The notes under the pieces: generated by a model
What the model saw: the letters and a program-made list of their open reading frames with translations, nothing else
Database searches by the model: none
What the model was told of the DNA's origin: nothing
Origin: G963662265 sp963668545
GTDB taxonomy: Bacteria > Spirochaetota > Spirochaetia > CADAEX01
NCBI GenBank assembly: GCA_963668545.1
Contig: OY764868.1
Coordinates: forward strand, 3,410,001 to 3,474,000
Length of the DNA stretch: 64,000 bases
Reading direction: 5' to 3'
Translations under genes and position numbers: made by a program
Shown here: positions 40,726 through 49,509 of the stretch, piece by piece
How positions within the stretch are numbered: the stretch's first letter is position 1
Layout of the letters: every line of letters starts with the position of its first letter

Positions 40726-42927
40726 ATGAAAATCAAAAATAAACTTGTAATCAGTTTCATTCTTGCGGCTTTTATACCGCTGGTTTTATTGGCAGTTGCA
40801 ACATCTACAAGAATCATGCTTATGGAAGATGAAGCTGCTTATGAAAATTACCTGAAAGTCCTGAATATCTCGGAAAATAAAATCAACGGGTATTTTGATT
40901 CTGTAATTGAAAATACAGATATGATCGCGTCAATGGACCTGGTTAAATCTGCTGATGACACAATAACAACCTATTATCAGAACAAGGAAAAAACTCCCAT
41001 GACTCCTCTGGAAAACGGGGGAATTGAGGCGGAACTTTTTAATTTCTTCAAACTTACTGTTGATTCACATCCATCATATTCATATGCATATTTCGGACAC
41101 AGGACAGGGGGTTTTGTCATGTATCCGACATCTGACAGGAAGCCGGGTTATAATCCTCCTGAAAGGGGATGGTATAAAGCAGCGATAAACAATCCCGATA
41201 AGGCGGTTATTGCAGATGTTTACCAGACTTCTGACGGTAAGTCCATTGTAATAAGTCCTGTAAAAACTGTAAAAGACAGCAATGGAGATATTATAGGCGT
41301 TTTCGGGTTTGATATAACCCTGAGCAGTATTACAAAAACTATTGAGGATATTTCAATTGGAAAAACAGGTCATGTAATACTGGTCGATGAAAAAGGACAG
41401 ATCCTTTCAGATCCTAAAAACCCTGAACTGAACTTCACTCCTCTTGCAGAAACAAAAAACGGGTATGCAGAACTTATCGACAAGGAACCCGGCCTTTATA
41501 CTTTAAAGATCAACGGTAAAAAATATTTCAGCTATGTTACAAAAAACAGCAGCTATCCTTTTGCCAACCTTATTGCACTGATTCCTGAAAAAGAAGTTTT
41601 CAATGAAGTAAACGCACAGGTACTGTTTACCGGTGTAATTGCAGTAATACTTCTTACAGTTTTCGGTTTTGTAGGTCTTATCCTTTCAAAATCAATAACA
41701 AAACCAATCCTAAAAGTAGGAGACCTTCTCAACGAGATAGCTGAAGGGGACGGAGACCTTACCAAAAGACTTGAAATAAAATCAAACGATGAAATTGCAG
41801 ACGTATCAAGGAATTTCAACCTGTTTTCAAACAACCTGAACAAGCTGATTTCCAATATCAAGAAATCATCAGAAAGCCTTGCAACTACAGGAGAAGTCCT
41901 TCAGACAAATATGGAAAGCACAGCTGCTGCTGTCAACGAAATTGCAGCAAATGTCAACTCATCCTCAAAGCTGTTCGACAACCAGGAAAACAGTGTAAAT
42001 GAGACAGCCTCTGCGGTAGAGCAGATTTCCCGCGCGATGGAATCCCTCAACAAAATGATAGAAGACCAGTCTGCAAGCGTTACAGAATCATCTGCCTCTA
42101 TCGAGGAAATGGTTGCAAACATCAACAATGTGAACAAGGTATTCTCTGTTCTTGGTGAAAACTACAAGCAGCTTGTAGAGACATCCAACGAAGGTAAAAA
42201 GAAACTGAACATTGTAAACAGCCAGGTAAATGAGATTTCAGTACAGTCTGCAAACCTCATGGAAACAAACCATGTAATAAGCGGTATTGCGGCCCAGACA
42301 AACCTTCTTTCAATGAATGCTGCTATTGAGGCTGCCCATGCAGGGGAAGCAGGAAAGGGATTCGCTGTTGTTGCTGATGAAATCAGGAAACTTGCAGAAA
42401 ACTCCGCATCACAGTCAAAAGAGATAGCCCAGAAGCTTGGAGCTGTTAAAGAGGTTATCGATTCGATAGTTGATTCATCACAGAAAGCTGAAGAGACATT
42501 TGACCTTATAATGGACGTAGTAACAAATATAGACAACCTCAGGTATGAAGTTGAAAATTCAATGTCGGAACAGATAGAGGGATCAAAGCAGATACTGGAA
42601 GCTATTTCAAACATCAACACAATAACAGAATCTGTAAGAAACGGTTCCCTTGAGATGAACAACGGGGTAATGCAGATTACCCAGGAACTTGAAAAGTTCA
42701 AGAGGACAAATGCGGAAGTATTCAACAGCTACAGGGAAATAACAAACGGCACAAATGATATAAACAATTCCATAAATGATGTTAAGCATATTGCAGACAC
42801 AACCAATGATGTTATTGCAGAAATAAAAAAAGAGCTCTCAAGGTTCAGGCTTGATACATCAGAAAACAGGGTAAATGTAAAATCAGTAGAGAATGTAGAA
42901 ACAATAGAAACGACTGATATAAAATAA
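40726..42927 (+). CDS. Methyl-accepting chemotaxis protein with dCache sensor
   Basis: A chemoreceptor of 733 residues. Order: membrane helix at about 8-28; a large extracytoplasmic double-Cache domain (about 35-290, with YFDSVIENTDMIAS and GVFGFDITLSSI); a second helix near 300-325; HAMP (to about 375); and a signalling domain whose tip reads GIAAQTNLLSMNAAIEAAHAGE. Cache domains usually bind small molecules such as amino or organic acids; the ligand is unknown. GGAGAAGGAAGGGG precedes the ATG. CheR and CheB for its adaptation are encoded 18 kb away. Confidence 0.95.
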   Translation: MKIKNKLVISFILAAFIPLVLLAVATSTRIMLMEDEAAYENYLKVLNISENKINGYFDSVIENTDMIASMDLVKSADDTITTYYQNKEKTPMTPLENGGIEAELFNFFKLTVDSHPSYSYAYFGHRTGGFVMYPTSDRKPGYNPPERGWYKAAINNPDKAVIADVYQTSDGKSIVISPVKTVKDSNGDIIGVFGFDITLSSITKTIEDISIGKTGHVILVDEKGQILSDPKNPELNFTPLAETKNGYAELIDKEPGLYTLKINGKKYFSYVTKNSSYPFANLIALIPEKEVFNEVNAQVLFTGVIAVILLTVFGFVGLILSKSITKPILKVGDLLNEIAEGDGDLTKRLEIKSNDEIADVSRNFNLFSNNLNKLISNIKKSSESLATTGEVLQTNMESTAAAVNEIAANVNSSSKLFDNQENSVNETASAVEQISRAMESLNKMIEDQSASVTESSASIEEMVANINNVNKVFSVLGENYKQLVETSNEGKKKLNIVNSQVNEISVQSANLMETNHVISGIAAQTNLLSMNAAIEAAHAGEAGKGFAVVADEIRKLAENSASQSKEIAQKLGAVKEVIDSIVDSSQKAEETFDLIMDVVTNIDNLRYEVENSMSEQIEGSKQILEAISNINTITESVRNGSLEMNNGVMQITQELEKFKRTNAEVFNSYREITNGTNDINNSINDVKHIADTTNDVIAEIKKELSRFRLDTSENRVNVKSVENVETIETTDIK

Positions 42928-42941
42928 CAAAGCTGTCAGGC

Positions 42942-42976
42942 AAAAAAAATCAGTCCTCTGCGGACTGATTTTTTTT
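42942..42976. terminator. Bidirectional terminator
   Basis: AAATCAGTCC (42947-42956) and GGACTGATTT (42962-42971) form a 10-bp stem with a five-base loop, flanked by an A run on the left and a T run on the right. It can end both the chemoreceptor (plus) and the homocysteine methyltransferase (minus) transcripts. Confidence 0.9.
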
Positions 42977-42990
42977 ATCATTTTAATTTC

Positions 42991-44829
42991 TCAGAAATCT
43001 TCCCTTATAACATCAACAGCAGACTCTATTCGTCCGAACGGGGGACTTACCTGGACACCTGCGACAGAAGACCTGACTGTATCAAGTATTTCCCTTGCAA
43101 TCAGAATGCCTTCCCTTCTTGCAGCTTCTTTCGTGTCTGCCTGTTCCATCCGCTTCATAATCTCTTCAGGTATAGTCACTCCCGGAACCTCGTTATTGAG
43201 AAAAAGTGCATTCCTGTACGATGCAAGCGGCCAGATACCTGCTATAACAGGGAGTTTTGTTCCCCTGATCCTTTCAAGAAAGGATAAAAGCTGATCCGCA
43301 TCGAAAACAGGCTGGGTTATGAAATAGTCTGCCCCTGCTTCGGCTTTTGCATAGGCCCTTTCAATCTCCCTCTCAATCCCTGTTGAAACCGGATTTGCTC
43401 CGGCTCCGATAACAAAAGAGGTCGGTCCGGGAAGCTCTTTTCCGCCGAGGTCAATTCCGCAGTTAAGCCTCCTTGCAAGGGAAATGAGACCGACAGCATC
43501 AACATCAAAAACTCCGGTCACATCAGGATAGTTTCCGACTTTGGGGGGGTCCCCTGTAATAATCAGAAGGTTTCTCAAGCCGGCGGCCTGTGCACCCAGA
43601 AGTTCCGCCTGAAGTCCTATCAGATTTTTATCACGGCAGCAGATATGGGGAATTGTTTCTACTCCGGCCTGTCTTTCTATTTCAAGGGCAGTTACTGTTA
43701 CAGATACCCGGGAGGATGCCCTGGGACCGTCCGGAAGGTTTACACACAATACACCGTTTTTCTTTACTTCTGCAGATTTATTTATGATTCCGGATAAATC
43801 ACACCCGATAGGGGGAACAAGCTCAACAGTTGCAATCCATTCTTTACGCGCAAGAGCTCTGCCGAGTGCTGATCTTTCTTCAAGAGGAACAGGATCCTTT
43901 GCATCTGCTTCAAGTAATGTATTTTCTATAACCCCTTTTCTGAAACCGGAATCTATGGAGAGAACCATCTGTGCCGCTTTTTTGATATGCTCGGGAGTTG
44001 TTCCGCAGCACCCTCCGATTACTGAAGCGCCTGCTTCATAGAATTTAAGGGCATAGTTCCCGAAATATACAGGGGAAGCCAGATACATGTTTCTGTTGTC
44101 AATCTGCCGGGGAAGCCCTGCATTCGGCATAACTGACAGCGGTTTTGAGACATGAGGTTTCACCGCCATAAGTATTTCAAGAAGGTGATCAGGCCCCACA
44201 GCACAGTTGATACCGATAATATCAATAGCAGATTCCCTGTTAAGCCTTTTTGCAGCTCCAGGGGCTTCCTTATGATATTCTTCAATATTCAGGGGACCCA
44301 TTGAAAACTGGGCCTGTACCGGCATATCGGGATTAAGGCGCTCTGCAACCCTTGCAGCCATTAAAAGTTCATCAATGTCCCTGAAGGTCTCAAGAATAAT
44401 GAGATCTATATCCTCTTTCATCAGAGCAGAAATCTGAGCTTCAAATGCAGCTTCCGCTGTTTTCTTTTCAATCTTTCCGAAAGGGGCCACTCTTTCACCC
44501 AATGGCCCTACAGATCCGGCAACATATATTTCACTGCCGGCAACATCCCTTGCAATTCTGACAGAGGCCCTGTTTATATCCTCTACCCTGTCTTCAAGCT
44601 GATAGCTCTTAAGCTTGATGGGATTTGCGCCAAAGCTGTTTGTTTCTATTACATGTGCACCAGATGCAATATATTTCCTGTGAATATCCTGTACTATTTC
44701 AGGACTGGATACGCAGAGTTCTTCAAAACAGCTGCTTAATGGTATTCCGTCTTCATAAAGCATGGTCCCCATTGCACCGTCAAAAAGAACAATATTTTCC
44801 TTTACTCTTTCCAGATAATTTTTCCTCAA
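42991..44829 (-). CDS. Bifunctional homocysteine S-methyltransferase/methylenetetrahydrofolate reductase
   Basis: A fused enzyme of 612 residues like YitJ of Bacillus. The N-terminal half (1-300) is a homocysteine S-methyltransferase with the zinc-binding cysteines in GINCAVG and GGCCGTTP. The C-terminal half (about 320-612) is a MetF-type reductase (ATVELVPPIGCDL, TGDPPKVGNYPD and FITQPVFDAD). Together they can reduce methylene-THF and methylate homocysteine, although the exact donor is not settled for all members. A palindrome lies 34 bases upstream of the ATG at 44863-44880. It has AGGAGA some way upstream. It ends at a bidirectional terminator. Confidence 0.94.
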   Translation of the reverse strand: MRKNYLERVKENIVLFDGAMGTMLYEDGIPLSSCFEELCVSSPEIVQDIHRKYIASGAHVIETNSFGANPIKLKSYQLEDRVEDINRASVRIARDVAGSEIYVAGSVGPLGERVAPFGKIEKKTAEAAFEAQISALMKEDIDLIILETFRDIDELLMAARVAERLNPDMPVQAQFSMGPLNIEEYHKEAPGAAKRLNRESAIDIIGINCAVGPDHLLEILMAVKPHVSKPLSVMPNAGLPRQIDNRNMYLASPVYFGNYALKFYEAGASVIGGCCGTTPEHIKKAAQMVLSIDSGFRKGVIENTLLEADAKDPVPLEERSALGRALARKEWIATVELVPPIGCDLSGIINKSAEVKKNGVLCVNLPDGPRASSRVSVTVTALEIERQAGVETIPHICCRDKNLIGLQAELLGAQAAGLRNLLIITGDPPKVGNYPDVTGVFDVDAVGLISLARRLNCGIDLGGKELPGPTSFVIGAGANPVSTGIEREIERAYAKAEAGADYFITQPVFDADQLLSFLERIRGTKLPVIAGIWPLASYRNALFLNNEVPGVTIPEEIMKRMEQADTKEAARREGILIAREILDTVRSSVAGVQVSPPFGRIESAVDVIREDF

Positions 44830-44862
44830 AAGAAATCTCCTGTTAAAACATGTTGCCCGATT

Positions 44863-44880
44863 TATAACTGATCAGTTATA
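44863..44880. promoter_or_regulatory. Perfect 18-bp palindrome upstream of the methyltransferase/MTHFR gene
   Basis: TATAACTGATCAGTTATA is its own reverse complement over 18 bases and lies 34 bases before the start codon, where a promoter or operator would be. A dimeric repressor of the methionine cycle is a possible binder; this is inferred from position and symmetry only. Confidence 0.5.
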
Positions 44881-44985
44881 TCAAATTCAATAAATAATTT
44901 CTAAAGCCCAAACTGTAAATTTATAAAAATATCAGTCATTTGATGGTTTATATTATCCATTACATCCCGGCCTTTCCTTTTTAAT

Positions 44986-45008
44986 GAAAAAACCCGGCAT
45001 CAGCCGGG
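44986..45008 (-). terminator. Terminator of the hisA/HisE operon
   Basis: On the minus strand CCCGGC-TGAT-GCCGGG is followed by seven U residues, about 35 bases after the stop codon of the HisE gene. Confidence 0.88.
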
Positions 45009-45042
45009 ATATCTGGTCTTCTCCTGACTTTAATATCCCCTG

Positions 45043-45585
45043 TTACATCCTCTTTTCAAGTTCATTCAGAACACTTTTAAATTCTATGTTTTCAGCCTGA
45101 AAAAGTACCATCATATGATAGATCAGATCTGCTGATTCATAGATAATCTCATCCCTGTTTTCAGCAAGAATAAGCTCTACCGCCTCTTCCCCGGTTTTTT
45201 TCCTTATTTTCAGGGGGCCTGATTTAAAAAGGTGCGTTGTATATGATCCTTCCGGAAGTTTTTCTGCTCTCTCCCTTATTGTCATGCCAAGCCGGTCAAT
45301 AACATCAGGTATAACAGCTTTTGAGTTTTCTCCCTCCGGAGGAACTGTTTCTGCCGCTTCCTTCTCCTGAATCACAGCTTCAATCCAGCCTTTCCCCTTT
45401 TTTATATCAAGAAGTTTTACACCTGAAGAAATATCCCCGTACGGAACCAGCCGGCCGGTTTCCTCATGAAGGAACCAGAGGACCATGTTTTCAAGCGATT
45501 TTTTAAACCCCTTTTCGTTTGTCTTTACAACATCAACAATTTTCTTTCCGCTGTCTGAAACTACCAGAGTATATATATCTTTCAA
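45043..45585 (-). CDS. hisE: Phosphoribosyl-ATP diphosphatase (HisE) with degenerate HisI-like N-terminus
   Basis: A 180-residue protein. The C-terminal 90 residues are HisE, which hydrolyses phosphoribosyl-ATP in histidine synthesis, with the family motif KKTGEEAVELILA and ESADLIYHMMVL. The N-terminal 90 residues align in layout with HisI (TNEKGFKKSLENMVLWFL resembling the MNxEAxxxTLExG region), but lack the DCD metal site and the Cys residues. The cyclohydrolase half is therefore probably inactive. The start is a TTG at 45585, seven bases after GGAG and overlapping the hisA stop. This is the last gene before the terminator at 44986-45008. Confidence 0.85.
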   Translation of the reverse strand: MKDIYTLVVSDSGKKIVDVVKTNEKGFKKSLENMVLWFLHEETGRLVPYGDISSGVKLLDIKKGKGWIEAVIQEKEAAETVPPEGENSKAVIPDVIDRLGMTIRERAEKLPEGSYTTHLFKSGPLKIRKKTGEEAVELILAENRDEIIYESADLIYHMMVLFQAENIEFKSVLNELEKRM

Positions 45586-46331
45586 AATACTGCTCCATCA
45601 TCCTTCTGGTACTTTTCTATCACATCGCTCAGGCTGAATTTATTTTCATAAAATGCCTTGCCTGTAATGATTCCTGCAATCTTTCCCTTATAACTGCTGT
45701 TTTCAGCTATTTTCTTAAAATCCTCTTCGCAGCTTATACCGCCGGAAACAATAACAGGCAGGGAGGAAGAATCTGCAATCAGGGCAGTTCTTTCCGCATC
45801 AGGACCGCTCAGTGTCCCGTCTCTTGAGATGTTTGTATAAATAATGCTGCAGAACCCGTATTCACCGGCTTTTCCGGCAAGATAAGTGTCTTCAATTCCG
45901 GAGCCTTTCTCCCATCCGGAAACCTTGACCTCTCCGTTCAGGGCATCAATTCCGGCAATAAAATAATTACCGTATCTTGAAATCCATTCTCCACCAATCT
46001 CCGGGTTCCTTGCAAAAACTGTTCCCAGAATAAGCCTGTCTATCCCAATATCAAGAATCTCCCTTATATCATCATCAGTTCTTATCCCGCCTCCCAGTTC
46101 AAGAACAGCCTCTGTCTTTCTCCGTATTTCTGATATTGTTTTTCTGTTGTTTTTCCCGTCTCCCCTGGCAGCATCAAGATCAACAATATGTATCCTTTTT
46201 GCACCTGCCTCTTCCAGCTGTACAGCAACATCAGCCGGGCTGTCTGAATAACTGGTTACCCGGCTGTAATCCCCGCGGTACAGCCTTACACATTTTCCAT
46301 CAATAATATCAATCGCAGGTATTATAAGCAT
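45582..46331 (-). CDS. hisA: Phosphoribosylformimino-5-aminoimidazole carboxamide ribotide isomerase
   Basis: Catalyses the fourth step of histidine synthesis. At 249 residues it is a TIM barrel with the N-terminal catalytic Asp in PAIDIIDGKCVRL and the second Asp in TNISRDGTLSG, plus phosphate-binding GGGIR and SGGI. It overlaps the HisE gene by four bases and starts four bases behind the acyl-CoA synthetase gene. The other his genes are not in the window. PriA-type bifunctionality for tryptophan is not indicated. Confidence 0.95.
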   Translation of the reverse strand: MLIIPAIDIIDGKCVRLYRGDYSRVTSYSDSPADVAVQLEEAGAKRIHIVDLDAARGDGKNNRKTISEIRRKTEAVLELGGGIRTDDDIREILDIGIDRLILGTVFARNPEIGGEWISRYGNYFIAGIDALNGEVKVSGWEKGSGIEDTYLAGKAGEYGFCSIIYTNISRDGTLSGPDAERTALIADSSSLPVIVSGGISCEEDFKKIAENSSYKGKIAGIITGKAFYENKFSLSDVIEKYQKDDGAVF

Positions 46332-46335
46332 TTAA

Positions 46336-48021
46336 TCAGTCCTTCACCTTAAATCTTTTGATTTTCTTTGTTGTAGTCATTTCAAGAGCTTCCTCAAGCA
46401 CCCTTGTTCTGGTAATCCTCATATAAGGCTGAAGCTCCTTGTTAACATCATGAACAATTTCATTCATCCTTCTTTCAATCTCCTCTTCCGTTCTTCCTGT
46501 TCTGAACTCTTCTGAAGGATAAAAAAGAGCCTCTATCTCCTCTGTCATGTTTTTTTTGTCTTTAATATAACCTTTTACCAGAATTTGCTCAACTTCATCA
46601 TAAAGCTGAAACTTGTCCTCAATTTCCTCGGGAAAAACATTCTTCCCCCCCTCGGTAACGATAAGAGACTTCTTCCGTCCTGTCAGGTAGAGATAATTTT
46701 CAGAATCAAGATATCCCACATCCCCTGTAAGAAAATATCCTTCCTCTGTCATTACCTCCGCGGTAGCTTCAGGATTCCTGTAATATCCCTGCATCACAAT
46801 AGGCCCTTTTATCGCAATTTCCCCTCTCCCCTCTGAATCAGGATCAAGTATCCTTACATCAATACCGGGAATTATTTTCCCGACAGATTTTATCTTGAAA
46901 TGTTCAACAGGATTAAGGGCGGCTATCGGGGATGTTTCAGTAAGTCCGTATCCCTGGACAAAATCAAGCCCCATCTGGTTGTAGATATTAAAAGTTGATG
47001 CAGGAAGTGGCCCCCCCCCGCTTATACATATTCTGATACTGGAAAGGGATGCTTTATCAAGAACTGATTTAAACAGTTTCTTCCCGATATTTACATTGAA
47101 AACCCTTTTAACAAATCCGCTGAAATTCATCAAAAGCCGGAGTACCAGATAGACAGGAATTCCCTTCTCCCTGATCCCCTTCAGTATCCCTTTAAGTATC
47201 CTGTTGAACAGCATTGGGACACCGAGAAACATTGTTACTTTTGCCTGCTTGAGATCTGAAAGAATCTGTTTTACGACCAGTTTTGCAGCAAATACACATT
47301 CTGCTCCGCATGCTATTGTTTCAAGAAATACGGCAAGCATTGAGTAGGAATGATGCAGGGGAAGAAGAGCATAAAAAACATCAGTATGATATATCTTCAG
47401 ATTCCCCTGTGCAAGAAGAGCATCATAAACAAAATTGGAATGGCTTAAGACAACACCCTTTGGAGTCCCGGTAGTACCTGAAGTGAAAAGTATTGCAGCA
47501 GTATCATCAGGATCAAGAGAAACAGGAGTATCAAGCTTATGCCCAACAGCATCATAAACATAGTTGTCCTTGCTGGGAGAAAGTGAATATCTTTTGATAT
47601 TATTCTTTTCACTCATCAGAGAGTCATATTTTTCTTCATCAACAATAAGGATCCTGCATTCTGAAAATTCAATAAGGTTTTCCATTTCGCTTTCAGACAT
47701 CATGTAATCAATAGGAACAACAATCCCCCCTGCAGCAAGAACCGCCAGATATGAAACAGCCCACTCAGGAGAATTTTTACCTGAAAGAGCCACCCGGTCC
47801 CCCTTATCAAGCCCGGAAGAAACCAAACTGCCTGCGAGGCGGAAAATCTTTTCCTTTACTTCTGAATAGTTAAGGCTCTTTTCAACAGGAGAATAAGTTG
47901 TAAAGCATCTTCTGTCTGGATATCTTGCTTCAGAAACCAGAAAAAGTTCAGGAAGGGTGGGGATTTCTCCATTAAATATTTTCCCCCGGTATTCTTCAAG
48001 AAATTTTAAAGTATCATTCAT
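46336..48021 (-). CDS. AMP-dependent synthetase/ligase (acyl-CoA synthetase-like)
   Basis: An adenylate-forming ligase of 561 residues that activates a carboxylic acid, most likely a fatty acid, as its CoA ester. Motifs: FTSGTTGTPKGVVLSHSN (P-loop-like), YGLTETSP, TGDVGYLDSENYLYLTGRKK, and the catalytic Lys near the end in TTKKIKRFK. The region between 250 and 330 is hydrophobic and basic, as in long-chain enzymes at the membrane. GGAG precedes the ATG. Its link with hisA/hisE four bases downstream looks accidental functionally. Confidence 0.9.
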   Translation of the reverse strand: MNDTLKFLEEYRGKIFNGEIPTLPELFLVSEARYPDRRCFTTYSPVEKSLNYSEVKEKIFRLAGSLVSSGLDKGDRVALSGKNSPEWAVSYLAVLAAGGIVVPIDYMMSESEMENLIEFSECRILIVDEEKYDSLMSEKNNIKRYSLSPSKDNYVYDAVGHKLDTPVSLDPDDTAAILFTSGTTGTPKGVVLSHSNFVYDALLAQGNLKIYHTDVFYALLPLHHSYSMLAVFLETIACGAECVFAAKLVVKQILSDLKQAKVTMFLGVPMLFNRILKGILKGIREKGIPVYLVLRLLMNFSGFVKRVFNVNIGKKLFKSVLDKASLSSIRICISGGGPLPASTFNIYNQMGLDFVQGYGLTETSPIAALNPVEHFKIKSVGKIIPGIDVRILDPDSEGRGEIAIKGPIVMQGYYRNPEATAEVMTEEGYFLTGDVGYLDSENYLYLTGRKKSLIVTEGGKNVFPEEIEDKFQLYDEVEQILVKGYIKDKKNMTEEIEALFYPSEEFRTGRTEEEIERRMNEIVHDVNKELQPYMRITRTRVLEEALEMTTTKKIKRFKVKD

Positions 48022-48254
48022 AAATATTTACTCCTTTTCCGGATTAAATAATCGGTTTTTGAAATTATCATAAAAAACTCATGATCGTTGTCTTTTCAGC
48101 TGAATAATCAATCAGGAAATCAATTCTGTATTTATCAAGAGTAACTGTTTCCGGAAAATTTCAATAAAAACAAAAACCAGTCTTTTTCGTCTGCTGTCTA
48201 ATATGTTATAATTTATTATAGCTCTATTATAGCGGATTATCAGAAAAATATCAT

Positions 48255-49226
48255 ATGAAAAAAACTATATTCCCGGTATTATTTTTTACAGCATTATTAA
48301 TCCTCTATTTCTCCGGACCTCAAATTGCTACAGAAATGATTATCCCGCCACCTATAGAAATTGGTGATCCCGACAGCTATATATCAGACTCGGAATCACT
48401 GATCCATGACATGAGGCCCGATAATGACAAGAAAATAATATGGGCAGGGGAAAAAGGGTTAAGAACAGAACATTCCATAATATATCTGCACGGTTTTACA
48501 TCATCAAGAAGGGAAACAGAGCCTCTTTCAGATATTATTGCAGAGGAAACAGGATCAAACCTTTTTTATACACGGCTGAAAGGGCACGGGAGATATGAGC
48601 TCAGGTCACAGGAGAATGTTAATATATCTGACTGGCTTGAAGATGCTGCGGAAGCCCTTGAAATCGGAAAAAAAACAGGTAACAAGGTAATAATTATTTC
48701 CTGTTCAACAGGAACAGATCTGGCAACATGGCTTGCTGAGCAGTACCCCGATGATATAGAAGCAATAATTATGATTTCCCCCAATTTTGAGCCTGCAGAT
48801 AAAAGGATTCTTCTCCTTTCCCGAAGGTGGGGTCCGGTTATTGCAAAAATGCTGGAAGGGGACATTATAGGGGAAAAGGAGCATATAGTTTCTCCCGAAC
48901 ATGCCAACAGCTGGAGCTATATATACAGGACAGAAATGATTTTCCCTTTAGTTGCTCTTCTTAAATATACAGGCGAAGTTGATTTTTCAAAGATTGATAT
49001 CCCGGTATTAATGCTTTATTCATCAGCTGACAGAATTGTAAATCATAAAAAAACTCTTGAAATATTTGACAGATGGGGATCTGAAAGAAAAAAAATCATT
49101 GAAATAGAAAATCCGGGCGACAGAAATGCCCACGTGATAGCCGGCAATATTTTTTCACCGGAGACAACTGAATCAGCAGCCGAAAAAATACTGGACTTTC
49201 TTAAAGAAGAAAAAATAATAAAATAA
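48255..49226 (+). CDS. Alpha/beta hydrolase, probably membrane-anchored
   Basis: A 323-residue alpha/beta-hydrolase with an N-terminal hydrophobic anchor (IFPVLFFTALLILYFSG), so it acts outside the cytoplasm or at the membrane. The oxyanion-hole region is YLHGFTSSRRET. The nucleophile elbow reads SCSTGT, that is Ser-x-Ser-x-Gly instead of Gly-x-Ser-x-Gly. The acid is the Asp of YSSADRIV and the base is the His of RNAHVIAG. Substrate unknown; an esterase or lipase is likely. There is no clear ribosome binding site. Confidence 0.85.
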   Translation: MKKTIFPVLFFTALLILYFSGPQIATEMIIPPPIEIGDPDSYISDSESLIHDMRPDNDKKIIWAGEKGLRTEHSIIYLHGFTSSRRETEPLSDIIAEETGSNLFYTRLKGHGRYELRSQENVNISDWLEDAAEALEIGKKTGNKVIIISCSTGTDLATWLAEQYPDDIEAIIMISPNFEPADKRILLLSRRWGPVIAKMLEGDIIGEKEHIVSPEHANSWSYIYRTEMIFPLVALLKYTGEVDFSKIDIPVLMLYSSADRIVNHKKTLEIFDRWGSERKKIIEIENPGDRNAHVIAGNIFSPETTESAAEKILDFLKEEKIIK

Positions 49227-49287
49227 ATTTCCATATGCTTTTTTTTAACATTATTCTAACAATTCATTCATTTTATTCTAACACATA

Positions 49288-49316
49288 CTGACAAATACTG
49301 TAATCAATAGTTTAAT
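49288..49316 (+). promoter_or_regulatory. Promoter of the candidate small RNA
   Basis: CTGACA at 49288-49293 and TTTAAT at 49311-49316 have a 17-base spacer. The predicted start is near 49323, and no reading frame follows before the terminator. Confidence 0.5.
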
Positions 49317-49322
49317 GCCGTA

Positions 49323-49405
49323 ATGGGCTCATTAGGGTCCGCCTTTCTTTCTTTTTTTGAGTTCTGAAAACTGTACTCTTTGCCAGGAGTACAGTTTTTT
49401 TTGTA
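49323..49405 (+). ncRNA. Candidate small RNA (about 80 nt)
   Basis: A stretch framed by a promoter and a strong intrinsic terminator, with no protein frame or ribosome binding site. It has a pyrimidine-rich run (CTTTCTTTCTTTTTTTG) followed by the terminator hairpin, a layout seen in trans-acting small RNAs. The next gene has its own promoter at 49445-49473, which argues against this being its attenuator. No family is recognised. Confidence 0.45.
49367..49405 (+). terminator. Intrinsic terminator
   Basis: AAAACTGTACTC (49367-49378) and GAGTACAGTTTT (49387-49398) form a 12-bp stem with an eight-base loop and a run of T residues. It would end the small RNA and also any read-through from the hydrolase gene. 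Confidence 0.88.
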
Positions 49406-49444
49406 TAGACTGCTATTTTTTCAGATATGCCTGTAAATAAACAT

Positions 49445-49473
49445 TTGCATACCCTGTTAGCGGATATTAAAAT
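49445..49473 (+). promoter_or_regulatory. Promoter of the FAH-family gene
   Basis: TTGCAT at 49445-49450 and TAAAAT at 49468-49473 are 17 bases apart. The predicted leader of about 30 bases contains GGGGGG as ribosome binding site. Confidence 0.55.
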
Positions 49474-49509
49474 AATAAAAGAAATCAATCAGACCTAAAA
49501 GGGGGGAAT

